From assembly GCF_036346615.1 (NCBI RefSeq), contig NZ_CP107836.1, forward strand, positions 4,464,001 through 4,528,000: a stretch of 64,000 bases of DNA, read 5' to 3'. The DNA comes from Streptomyces sp. NBC_00523. GTDB lineage: Bacteria; Actinomycetota; Actinomycetes; Streptomycetales; Streptomycetaceae. The translations under genes were made by a program, and so were the position numbers. The notes beneath the pieces were generated by a model. The model was given only the letters and a program-made list of their open reading frames with translations, did no database searches and had not been told where the DNA came from. Positions 17,009 to 23,998 of this stretch are shown in pieces. Each line of letters starts with the position of its first letter. Position 1 is the stretch's first letter.

Positions 17009-17929
17009 GTGATCGAAGCCCGCCACCTCCGCGTCCTGCGCGCCGTCGCCGGCACCGGCTCCTTCTCCGCCGCCGCCCGGGAGCTGGGCTGCACCCAGCC
17101 CGCCGTCAGTCAGCAGATGAAGGCCCTGGAGTCCTCGGCCGGGACCACGCTGCTCATCCGGACCGGCCGCGAGATGCGGCTGACCCAGGCGGGCGAGGCG
17201 CTGGTGCGGCACGCCTCCGGCATCCTCGCCGGGCTCACCGCCGCCGAGGAGGAGGTCGCCGCGATCGCCGGACTGCGGGCGGGCCGGGTCCGGCTCGTGT
17301 CGTTCCCGAGCGGCAGCTCCTCGCTGGTCCCGGGCGCCCTCGCCGCCCTGCGCGCCGCCCACCCCGGCACCCGGGTCTCCCTCGTGGAGGCCGAGCCGCC
17401 CCGGTCGGTCGAGATGCTGCGCGACGGCGACTGCGACATCGCCCTCGCCTTCCGCTACGGGGAGCCGGGCGCCGAATGGGACGACATGGTGGTCCGCCCC
17501 CTGCTCACCGACCGCCTCACGGGCCTGGTCCCCGAGGGGCACGCGCTGGCGGACCGGGACGAGGTCGGCATCGCGGAGCTGGCCGGGGAGTCCTGGATCG
17601 CCGGGTGCCCCCGGTGCCGCAGGCAGCTGGTGGAGGTGTGCGAGGAGTCCGGCTTCACCCCGCGCATCGACTTCGCCACCGACGACTACCCGGCGGTGAT
17701 CGGCCTGGTCGGCGCGGGCCTGGGGGTCGCCGTCCTGCCCGCCCTGGCCATCGAGTCGGTACGCCCCCGAGGCGCCAGGACCCTCACGGTGGCCCCGGCC
17801 ATCGAACGCGAGATCGTCGCCCTGACCCTGCCCGACCTGGCGCGAGTCCCGGCGGTAGCCGCCACCCTGGACCACCTGGCGCTGGCATCTTCGAGCCCCG
17901 CCGCATCATCCAGCCCCGCCGGCGTTTGA
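17009..17929 (+). CDS. LysR-family transcriptional regulator
   Basis: The 306-residue LTTR begins VIEARHLRVLRAVAGTGSFSAAARELGCTQPAVSQQMKALE, the canonical helix-turn-helix. The effector domain runs from about residue 90. The GTG start is only two bases after GGAGG but seven bases after a TATGCT -10 element, so the mRNA may be leaderless. An overlapping ATG-CTG-GAG-GGG-TGA mini-ORF covers the start. The last residues (SSPAGV) are encoded inside a dispersed Streptomyces repeat, so this C-terminus has been remodelled. Probable target: the divergent MOSC gene. Confidence 0.92.
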   Translation: MIEARHLRVLRAVAGTGSFSAAARELGCTQPAVSQQMKALESSAGTTLLIRTGREMRLTQAGEALVRHASGILAGLTAAEEEVAAIAGLRAGRVRLVSFPSGSSSLVPGALAALRAAHPGTRVSLVEAEPPRSVEMLRDGDCDIALAFRYGEPGAEWDDMVVRPLLTDRLTGLVPEGHALADRDEVGIAELAGESWIAGCPRCRRQLVEVCEESGFTPRIDFATDDYPAVIGLVGAGLGVAVLPALAIESVRPRGARTLTVAPAIEREIVALTLPDLARVPAVAATLDHLALASSSPAASSSPAGV

Positions 17930-17980
17930 GGCGCGGGGCCCGGGGCGGAGCCCCGGGTTTCGGGAAGGGGCGGGGTGGGG
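17911..17980. repeat. dispersed intergenic repeat, copy 1
   Basis: CAGCCCCGCCGGCGTTTGAG, then a CCGGGGCGGAGCCCCGG hairpin and TTCGGGAAGGGGCGGG. The same series of blocks recurs at 43484-43551. The repeat type is common at gene 3' ends across Streptomyces genomes. This copy contains the stop codon of the LysR gene and lies between convergent lysR and whiD, where the hairpin could act as a terminator. Confidence 0.8.
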
Positions 17981-18017
17981 TGCAGAAACGTTTCTCCCCC
18001 GATACGCGCAGCGACGG

Positions 18018-18344
18018 TCACCCGTGCCCCGGCGGAGACGCCGGCGCGGCAGCGGTGATCAACCGATTGCGCGCACGCCCCATCAACTCCTCGCGCTCGT
18101 CCTCGGTGAGCCCACCCCACACCCCGTAGGGCTCACGGACGGCCAGGGCGTGCGCCGCGCACTCCGCGCGCACGGGGCACCGCATGCAGACCTCCTTCGC
18201 GGAGGTCTCGCGCGCGCTCCGAGCCGCACCGCGTTCCCCCTCGGGATGGAAGAAGAGCGAGCTGTCGACCCCGCGGCAGGCCGCCAGCAGCTGCCAGTCC
18301 CACAGATCGGCGTTGGGTCCGGGAAGTCGGGAGAAATCGGCCAT
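18018..18344 (-). CDS. whiD: WhiB-family iron-sulfur developmental regulator WhiD
   Basis: This 108-residue Wbl protein has the four cluster cysteines at residues 23, 53, 56 and 62 (AACRG, VCMRC, AEC), the spacing known for WhiD. The GVWGG turn is at 74-78, followed by the basic C-terminus RARNRLI. WhiD binds an O2/NO-sensitive [4Fe-4S] cluster and is needed for late spore maturation; its mycobacterial orthologue is WhiB3. Wbl proteins act with region 4 of the main sigma factor. The ATG follows GAGGGGA. The gene is divergent from bldM, as in S. coelicolor. Confidence 0.96.
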   Translation of the reverse strand: MADFSRLPGPNADLWDWQLLAACRGVDSSLFFHPEGERGAARSARETSAKEVCMRCPVRAECAAHALAVREPYGVWGGLTEDEREELMGRARNRLITAAAPASPPGHG

Positions 18345-18428
18345 TGCTTGTCCCCTCGAAACCGTGCTGAGTCGGAAGCGTCGTGTGCGTCGTGGGTGGG
18401 TGCTTGTCGATGACCGTGTACAAGACCG

Positions 18429-18453
18429 TACATCTACGGTGTTAGTAGATGTA
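18429..18453. promoter_or_regulatory. perfect 9-bp inverted repeat upstream of whiD
   Basis: TACATCTAC-N7-GTAGATGTA is a perfect inverted repeat in an unusually AT-rich patch 85 bases upstream of the whiD start. Position, symmetry and base composition suggest an operator for a dimeric regulator of whiD and/or bldM. I do not recognise it as a known Bld/Whi regulator site. Confidence 0.5.
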
Positions 18454-18618
18454 AATATGACTGATTGCGAATCTAGCCACAGACACCAGCAAAAGGGAAG
18501 AAATCCCGCTAAATGGGGCACGGGGTCACCAAAAGTTTCGGTTGACGACTGGACGACCCGTGGCGCTCTCCTCCGTGAGCGCGTACTCACGTAGAGTGCC
18601 GAACTCGGTCTTCCGACC

Positions 18619-18646
18619 CGTAACTCTTTCGAGTGACCATCGTTGA
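18619..18646 (+). promoter_or_regulatory. sigma-BldN-dependent bldM promoter (bldMp1)
   Basis: CGTAAC (18619-18624), exactly 16 bases, then CGTTGA (18641-18646) match the sigma-BldN consensus CGTAAC-N16-CGTTGA in full. bldM is an established BldN target in Streptomyces. Transcription would start near 18653, leaving a leader of about 117 bases before the bldM ATG. Confidence 0.92.
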
Positions 18647-18769
18647 GAGTGCGGAGGCGGTTGGCAGAAAGAGCGATCGGGCAGATGTCCGAGAGCGTCA
18701 ACCGCACAGGTGACGACTTGTAACAGCCTGGAGGCTCAAGGTGACGCGCATCAGCTGCGGAGGGCGGTC

Positions 18770-19381
18770 ATGACTTCCGTCCTCGTCTGCGACGACTCCC
18801 CGCTTGCCCGAGAAGCGCTCCGTCGCGCGGTCGCGACCGTGCCCGGCGTCGAGCGGGTGACGACGGCCGCCAACGGCGAGGAAGTCCTCCGCCGCTGGGG
18901 TGCCGACCGTTCGGATCTGATTCTCATGGACGTACGCATGCCCGGGCTCGGGGGGGTGGAGACGGTCCGCCGGCTGCTCTCCGCCGATCCCGGCGCCCGG
19001 ATCATCATGCTGACCGTCGCCGAGGACCTGGACGGCGTCGCGCTCGCGGTCGCCGCCGGTGCCCGCGGCTATCTGCACAAGGACGCCTCCCGGGCCGAGC
19101 TCCGGGCGACCGTCACCCAGGCGCTGGCCGACCCGACGTGGCGGCTCGCCCCGCGTCGGCTGCGGTCGGCCGAGATGGGTGCGGCGCCCACGCTCACGGC
19201 GCGCGAGATCCAGGTGCTGGAGGGGATGAGCCACGGCCGCTCCAACGCGGAGATCGGCCGTGAGCTGTTCCTCTCCGAGGACACGGTGAAGACGCACGCC
19301 CGGCGGCTCTTCAAGAAGCTCGGAGCCTCCGACCGCGCCCACGCGGTGGCCCTCGGCTTCCGCTGGGGTCTGGTGCGCTGA
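18770..19381 (+). CDS. bldM: atypical response regulator BldM
   Basis: This 203-residue NarL/FixJ-type protein has a receiver domain (SVLVCDDSPLAREAL; DLILMDVRMPG with the Asp near 54; YLHKDA) and a C-terminal LuxR helix-turn-helix (LTAREIQVLEGMSHGRSNAEIGRELFLSEDTVKTHARRLFKKL). BldM is required for aerial hyphae and sporulation. As a homodimer it activates early genes and as a heterodimer with WhiI late sporulation genes. Published work reports that phosphorylation of the conserved Asp is not needed. ATG 18770 follows GGAGGG; an upstream in-frame start lacks this site. Confidence 0.97.
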   Translation: MTSVLVCDDSPLAREALRRAVATVPGVERVTTAANGEEVLRRWGADRSDLILMDVRMPGLGGVETVRRLLSADPGARIIMLTVAEDLDGVALAVAAGARGYLHKDASRAELRATVTQALADPTWRLAPRRLRSAEMGAAPTLTAREIQVLEGMSHGRSNAEIGRELFLSEDTVKTHARRLFKKLGASDRAHAVALGFRWGLVR

Positions 19382-19398
19382 CAGTCGGTCCGGGCCCC

Positions 19399-19575
19399 AG
19401 GCCCTGTCGTCACATTCCCGTCTGCCGGGCGACGCCATGCACGCACTCTCGCCGCACCGGCCCCAGACCCCAGTACATCCAGTACAGGGGTCTGGGGCCG
19501 GCACGCCGAGAGCACGCACCTGACGCCGCCCGGCCCGCCCTCCGGGCGGACGACGGGAATGTGACGACAGGGCCT
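19399..19575. mobile_element. MITE-like fold-back element downstream of bldM
   Basis: A 177-bp block is bounded by a perfect 24-bp terminal inverted repeat (19399-19422 and 19552-19575; it starts AGGCCCTGTCGTCACATTCC). It also has a 15-bp perfect central hairpin (CCGGCCCCAGACCCC at 19457-19471 with its complement at 19487-19501). The arms between remain largely complementary, with an extra 12 or so bases in the right arm. It has no coding capacity. The ends look like those of an insertion sequence, so this is probably a non-autonomous derivative. It may also terminate bldM transcripts. No clear target duplication is visible. Confidence 0.65.
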
Positions 19576-19716
19576 ACGGCCCGGGCAGGGGTGCGGCGCA
19601 CGCCGCCGTACCCCGCCGATCCGGCGGTATGTGACGCTTCCCGGCCGATGCCGCATCCTTGAGACGTGGAGTTCCTCGGGAACGATTCGGTCGAGCGGAA
19701 GGGGAGGGCGCAGGAC

Positions 19717-20382
19717 ATGACTTCCGGCGCACCCGCTCATAACGCTTCGGTGCACAACTATGGAGGCGGTGCCGCGGACGAAGCGGGGCCGGGGCACCAT
19801 GGTTCGATGCGCGACGACGGGACGACGGTGATCGGTGCCCTGGTGCACCGCGCCGTCGAGGGCGACGCGCAGGCCACGCACGACCTGCTCGCCCACGTCC
19901 ACCCGCTCGCCCTGCGCTACTGCCGGTCCCGGCTGAACCGGCTGCCCGGTGACGCCCGCCACTTCGTGGAGGACCTGGCGCAGGAGGTCTGCGTCGCCGT
20001 GCTCATGGCACTGCCGCGCTACAAGGACACGGGCAGACCCTTCGAAGCCTTCGTCTTCGCCATCGCCGGTCACAAGGTCGCCGACCTCCAGCGCGCCGCG
20101 ATGCGGCACCCCGGCTCGACCGCCGTGCCCTCCGACGAGATGCCGGAGCGCCCCGACGACTCGCTCGGGCCCGAGGAGCGCGCGCTGCTCAGCAGCGACG
20201 CCGCCTGGGCCAAGAAGCTCCTGGCCAACCTCCCGGAGAACCAGCGCGAACTGCTCGTGCTGCGCGTCGCCGTCGGGCTGACCGCCGAGGAGACCGGCCA
20301 GATGCTCGGCATGTCCCCGGGCGCCGTCCGGGTCGCCCAGCACCGGGCGCTGAGCCGGCTCCGGGCCCTCGCGGAACAGTGA
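19717..20382 (+). CDS. sigD: ECF RNA polymerase sigma factor SigD
   Basis: This is a 221-residue group 4 sigma factor. Region 2 is HPLALRYCRSRLNRLPGDARHFVEDLAQEVCVAVLMALPRYKDTGRPFEAFVFAIAGHKVAD, and region 4 is LLANLPENQRELLVLRVAVGLTAEETGQMLGMSPGAVRVAQHRALSRLR. Its place between the whiD/bldM pair and guaB matches M. tuberculosis sigD. The ATG at 19717 has GGAGG nine bases upstream. An upstream GTG (19666) would lengthen it and MRDDG (19807) shorten it. No anti-sigma gene lies next to it. Confidence 0.93.
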   Translation: MTSGAPAHNASVHNYGGGAADEAGPGHHGSMRDDGTTVIGALVHRAVEGDAQATHDLLAHVHPLALRYCRSRLNRLPGDARHFVEDLAQEVCVAVLMALPRYKDTGRPFEAFVFAIAGHKVADLQRAAMRHPGSTAVPSDEMPERPDDSLGPEERALLSSDAAWAKKLLANLPENQRELLVLRVAVGLTAEETGQMLGMSPGAVRVAQHRALSRLRALAEQ

Positions 20383-20542
20383 GCCGGGCCGTGCGCCGCC
20401 GGGGGCCGGGCCCCTCGGAGACGTACGCCACAGCCGTAGAAAGCTACAGAAACCGCGGGTGATCTTGCTCGTGGAATGAGACGCCCCCCGAGGCCGTTAG
20501 CATGGACATCCGCACCGATCAAGGCCATTTGGGGAAGGTGTC

Positions 20543-22045
20543 ATGACTGCATACGTCGACGGAGTGCCCGAGAAATTCGCGACGCTCGGGCTGACATACG
20601 ACGACGTGCTGCTGCTGCCGGGCGCATCCGAAGTGCTGCCCAACGCGGTCGACACCTCGACGCTCATCTCGCGCAACGTCCGCGTCAACATCCCGCTGCT
20701 GTCCGCCGCCATGGACAAGGTCACCGAGGCTCGCATGGCCATCGCGATGGCCCGTCAGGGCGGCGTCGGCGTGCTGCACCGCAACCTGTCGGTCGAGGAC
20801 CAGGTCAACCAGGTCGACCTGGTCAAGCGGTCCGAGTCCGGCATGGTCACCGACCCGATCACGGTCGGCCCGGACGCCACGCTTTCCGAGGCGGACGCGC
20901 TCTGCGCCAAGTTCCGCATCAGCGGTGTCCCGGTCACCGACCAGGCGGGCAAGCTGCTCGGCATCGTCACCAACCGCGACATGGCCTTCGAGTCGGACCG
21001 CTCGCGCCAGGTGCGCGAGGTCATGACGCCGATGCCGCTCGTCACGGGCAAGGTCGGCATCTCCGGCGTGGACGCCATGGAGCTGCTGCGCCGGCACAAG
21101 ATCGAGAAGCTGCCGCTGGTGGACGAGGCGGGCCTCCTCAAGGGCCTCATCACGGTCAAGGACTTCAAGAAGGCCGAGCAGTACCCGAACGCGGCCAAGG
21201 ACGCCGAGGGCCGGCTGCTCGTCGGTGCCGCCGTGGGCGCCAGCCCCGAGGCGCTGGACCGCGCCCAGGCGCTGGCCGAGGCGGGCGTCGACTTCCTCAT
21301 CGTGGACACCTCGCACGGCCACAACAGCAACGCGCTGAACTGGATGGCCAAGATCAAGTCGGCCGTGAACGTCGACGTGATCGGCGGCAACGTGGCCACC
21401 CGCGACGGCGCCCAGGCCCTGATCGACGCCGGTGTGGACGGCGTCAAGGTCGGCGTCGGCCCCGGCTCCATCTGTACGACCCGCGTCGTCGCCGGCATCG
21501 GCGTCCCGCAGGTCACCGCGATCTACGAGGCCGCGCTGGCCGCCCGCGCGGCGGGCGTCCCGGTCATCGGCGACGGCGGCCTGCAGTACTCGGGCGACAT
21601 CGGCAAGGCGCTCGCCGCCGGTGCCGACAGCGTGATGCTGGGCTCGCTCCTCGCGGGCTGCGAGGAGTCCCCGGGCGAGCTGATGTTCATCAACGGCAAG
21701 CAGTTCAAGTCGTACCGCGGCATGGGCTCGCTGGGCGCGATGCAGTCCCGCGGCCAGGGCCGCTCCTACTCCAAGGACCGGTACTTCCAGGCCGAGGTGG
21801 CCTCGGACGACAAGCTCGTCCCCGAGGGCATCGAGGGCCAGGTGCCCTACCGCGGCCCCCTCGCCAACGTGCTGCACCAGCTCGTCGGCGGCCTCCGCCA
21901 GACCATGGGCTACGTGGGCGCCGCGACCGTGGACGAGATGGAGAGCAAGGGCCGCTTCGTGCGGATCACCTCGGCGGGCCTCAAGGAGAGCCACCCGCAC
22001 GACATCCAGATGACGGTCGAAGCACCGAACTACAGCAAGAAGTAA
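20543..22045 (+). CDS. guaB: IMP dehydrogenase
   Basis: The 500-residue enzyme converts IMP to XMP with NAD+, the committed step to GMP. A (beta/alpha)8 barrel is split by two CBS domains (about residues 95-215: MVTDPITVGPDATLSEADAL, VREVMTPMPLVTGKVGISG). The catalytic Cys lies in GVGPGSICTTRVVAGIG (about residue 311), and the flap carries YRGMGSLGAM. CBS domains of IMPDH bind ATP/GTP for allosteric control. Upstream (20383-20542) is a 160-base gap with a TAGCAT -10-like element but no convincing -35. A terminator separates it from guaB3. Confidence 0.98.
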   Translation: MTAYVDGVPEKFATLGLTYDDVLLLPGASEVLPNAVDTSTLISRNVRVNIPLLSAAMDKVTEARMAIAMARQGGVGVLHRNLSVEDQVNQVDLVKRSESGMVTDPITVGPDATLSEADALCAKFRISGVPVTDQAGKLLGIVTNRDMAFESDRSRQVREVMTPMPLVTGKVGISGVDAMELLRRHKIEKLPLVDEAGLLKGLITVKDFKKAEQYPNAAKDAEGRLLVGAAVGASPEALDRAQALAEAGVDFLIVDTSHGHNSNALNWMAKIKSAVNVDVIGGNVATRDGAQALIDAGVDGVKVGVGPGSICTTRVVAGIGVPQVTAIYEAALAARAAGVPVIGDGGLQYSGDIGKALAAGADSVMLGSLLAGCEESPGELMFINGKQFKSYRGMGSLGAMQSRGQGRSYSKDRYFQAEVASDDKLVPEGIEGQVPYRGPLANVLHQLVGGLRQTMGYVGAATVDEMESKGRFVRITSAGLKESHPHDIQMTVEAPNYSKK

Positions 22046-22061
22046 CGCGAGACGCGTGCGA

Positions 22062-22096
22062 GAGGGGCGGTCCCGGGGTTCCCCGGACCGCCCCTC
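22062..22096 (+). terminator. hairpin terminator between guaB and guaB3
   Basis: GAGGGGCGGTCCCGGGG pairs with CCCCGGACCGCCCCTC across a short loop, with one bulged base. It lies 16 bases after the guaB stop, so guaB3 probably has its own promoter in the 57 bases that follow. Confidence 0.75.
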
Positions 22097-22152
22097 CGGC
22101 GCGTGTCGGGGATACTGGACAGCGCAGACGCAGAGGGAAAGGCCACATCATC

Positions 22153-23277
22153 GTGACTGAGATCGAGATCGGGCGCGGCAAGCGCGGCCGCCGGGCATAC
22201 GCATTCGACGACATCGCCGTCGTCCCGAGCCGCCGGACCCGCGACCCGAAGGAGGTCTCGATCGCCTGGCAGATCGACGCCTACCGCTTCGAGCTGCCGT
22301 TCCTGGCCGCCCCCATGGACTCCGTGGTGTCCCCGCAGCACGCCATCCGCATCGGCGAGCTCGGCGGCCTCGGCGTCCTCAACCTGGAAGGGCTGTGGAC
22401 GCGGCACGAGGACCCGCAGCCGCTCCTCGACGAGATCGCCGAGATGCCCGTCGAGAGCGCGACCCGCCGCCTCCAGGAGATCTACTCCGCGCCGATCCAG
22501 GAGGAGCTGATCGGGCAGCGCATCAAGGAGGTGCGCGACTCCGGCGTCGTCACCGCCGCCGCGCTCTCCCCGCAGCGCACCGCGCAGTTCTCCAAGGCCG
22601 TGGTCGACGCGGGCGTGGACATCTTCGTCATCCGGGGCACCACGGTCTCCGCCGAGCACGTCTCGGGCGCGGCCGAGCCGCTGAACCTGAAGCAGTTCAT
22701 CTACGAGCTGGACGTCCCGGTGATCGTCGGCGGCTGTGCCACGTACACCGCCGCCCTGCACCTGATGCGGACCGGCGCGGCCGGTGTCCTCGTCGGCTTC
22801 GGCGGCGGCGCCGCGCACACCACGCGCAACGTGTTCGGCATCCAGGTCCCGATGGCGACCGCGGTCGCCGACGTGGCCGGTGCCCGCCGCGACTACATGG
22901 ACGAGTCCGGCGGCCGTTACGTGCACGTCATCGCGGACGGCGGCGTCGGCTGGTCCGGCGATCTGCCGAAGGCCATCGCCTGCGGTGCGGACGCCGTGAT
23001 GATGGGGTCCCCGCTGGCCCGCGCGACGGACGCGCCCGGCCGCGGCCGGCACTGGGGCATGGAGGCCGTCCACGAGGACGTGCCGCGCGGCAAGCTGGTG
23101 GACCTGGGCTCGGTCGGGACGACCGAGGAGGTCCTGACCGGCCCCTCGCACACCCCGGACGGCTCGATGAACATCTTCGGCGCCCTGCGCCGCGCGATGG
23201 CCACCACGGGCTACAGCGACCTCAAGGAGTTCCAGCGCGTCGAGGTGACGGTCGCGGACTCCCAGCACCGCCGCTGA
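22153..23277 (+). CDS. guaB3: GuaB3 family IMP dehydrogenase-related protein
   Basis: The 374-residue protein starts at GTG 22153 after a GAGGGAAAGG site. It is the GuaB3 type: an IMPDH-like barrel with no CBS domains. Where IMPDH has the catalytic loop GPGSICTTR, this protein has VGFGGGAAHTTRNVFG with no Cys. In M. tuberculosis only GuaB2 was shown to be an active IMPDH and the role of GuaB3 is unclear, so I would not assume IMPDH activity. Position after guaB and before a cholesterol-oxidase-like gene is conserved in actinobacteria. Confidence 0.92.
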   Translation: MTEIEIGRGKRGRRAYAFDDIAVVPSRRTRDPKEVSIAWQIDAYRFELPFLAAPMDSVVSPQHAIRIGELGGLGVLNLEGLWTRHEDPQPLLDEIAEMPVESATRRLQEIYSAPIQEELIGQRIKEVRDSGVVTAAALSPQRTAQFSKAVVDAGVDIFVIRGTTVSAEHVSGAAEPLNLKQFIYELDVPVIVGGCATYTAALHLMRTGAAGVLVGFGGGAAHTTRNVFGIQVPMATAVADVAGARRDYMDESGGRYVHVIADGGVGWSGDLPKAIACGADAVMMGSPLARATDAPGRGRHWGMEAVHEDVPRGKLVDLGSVGTTEEVLTGPSHTPDGSMNIFGALRRAMATTGYSDLKEFQRVEVTVADSQHRR

Positions 23278-23293
23278 GTTTCCCGTACGCACG

Positions 23294-23333
23294 CCGGAGG
23301 GCCCGGACCGCAAGCGCGGTCCGGGCCCTCCGG
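23294..23333. terminator. bidirectional terminator after guaB3
   Basis: A perfect 18-bp stem (CCGGAGGGCCCGGACCGC with its exact complement) closes a 4-base loop (AAGC). It lies between convergent guaB3 and the small membrane protein gene, and ends 9 bases from the latter's stop, so it probably serves both. Confidence 0.9.
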
Positions 23334-23342
23334 GGTTTCGCG

Positions 23343-23876
23343 TTACGCGCCCTTACGGGCACCGCCGACCGCGCCGAGCGCGCCGAGGGCCAGGAAGAGG
23401 TAGTCCTTGAAGCCGGCCCCCTCGCTGTACGCGTCCGTGAGGTCGCTGAAGTGGTCGAAGAAGATGCTGGTCGCCGACTCGTGCGCGAGGTCGGAGAGGG
23501 CGATCGACACGCCCACGAGCTGACCGATGTACACGGCGCCGATGGAGATCAGGGCGCTGACGACGGTCACGGCGGGGTTGGCGCCGCCGAGCTTGCTCGC
23601 CGCGAAGCCGACGAGGAAGCCGACGCCGACCGCGATGTAGCCGATCTGGTGATCGGACTTGCCGAGGATGAAGCCGTAGATGAGCGCGCCGACGACGGCC
23701 GCCACCACGCCCGCGACGAGACCGAGCGCGATGTTCTTGCGGGCCGGGGGCGCCGGGGTGAAGGGCGCGGGGCCGCCGCCGAACGGGGCGCCGGGCTGCT
23801 GCTGGCCGCCGGCGAACGGGTTGCCGCCCTGGGGCGGGCCGTAGGGCTGGTTCGGCGGTGGTACGGGCTGGCTCAT
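23343..23876 (-). CDS. conserved membrane protein with Pro/Gly/Gln-rich N-terminus
   Basis: This 177-residue protein has a disordered cytoplasmic start (SQPVPPPNQPYGPPQGGNPFAGGQQQPG) and then four or so helices: NIALGLVAGVVAAVVGALIYGFILG, IGYIAVGVGFLVGFAAS, AVTVVSALISIGAVYIGQLVGVSIAL and DYLFLALGALGAVGG. The style is common in Streptomyces proteins with unknown roles in the membrane. A soluble loop (SDLAHESATSIFFDHFSDLTDAYSEG) lies before the last helix. It has its own promoter region (23877-23998). Function unknown. Confidence 0.82.
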   Translation of the reverse strand: MSQPVPPPNQPYGPPQGGNPFAGGQQQPGAPFGGGPAPFTPAPPARKNIALGLVAGVVAAVVGALIYGFILGKSDHQIGYIAVGVGFLVGFAASKLGGANPAVTVVSALISIGAVYIGQLVGVSIALSDLAHESATSIFFDHFSDLTDAYSEGAGFKDYLFLALGALGAVGGARKGA

Positions 23877-23998
23877 GCTGGGTTCTCCCCCTGGGGACGT
23901 CTACGCACTGCTGTGCGAGGAGTGACGCCGCAGGCTAGCAGCCGGTTCCGACATCGGCCCACCGGAATCCTTGGGGGGACTGGGCTGAGGGCCCGTCA

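Noticed and set aside
20462..20503. Housekeeping promoter TTGCTC ... TAGCAT before guaB
   Set aside because: The two hexamers are 27 bases apart, far from the 16-19 needed. Only the -10-like element was mentioned.
22153..23277. Calling GuaB3 a second functional IMP dehydrogenase
   Set aside because: It lacks CBS domains and the catalytic Cys loop, and the mycobacterial counterpart is not an established IMPDH, so only a family name is given.
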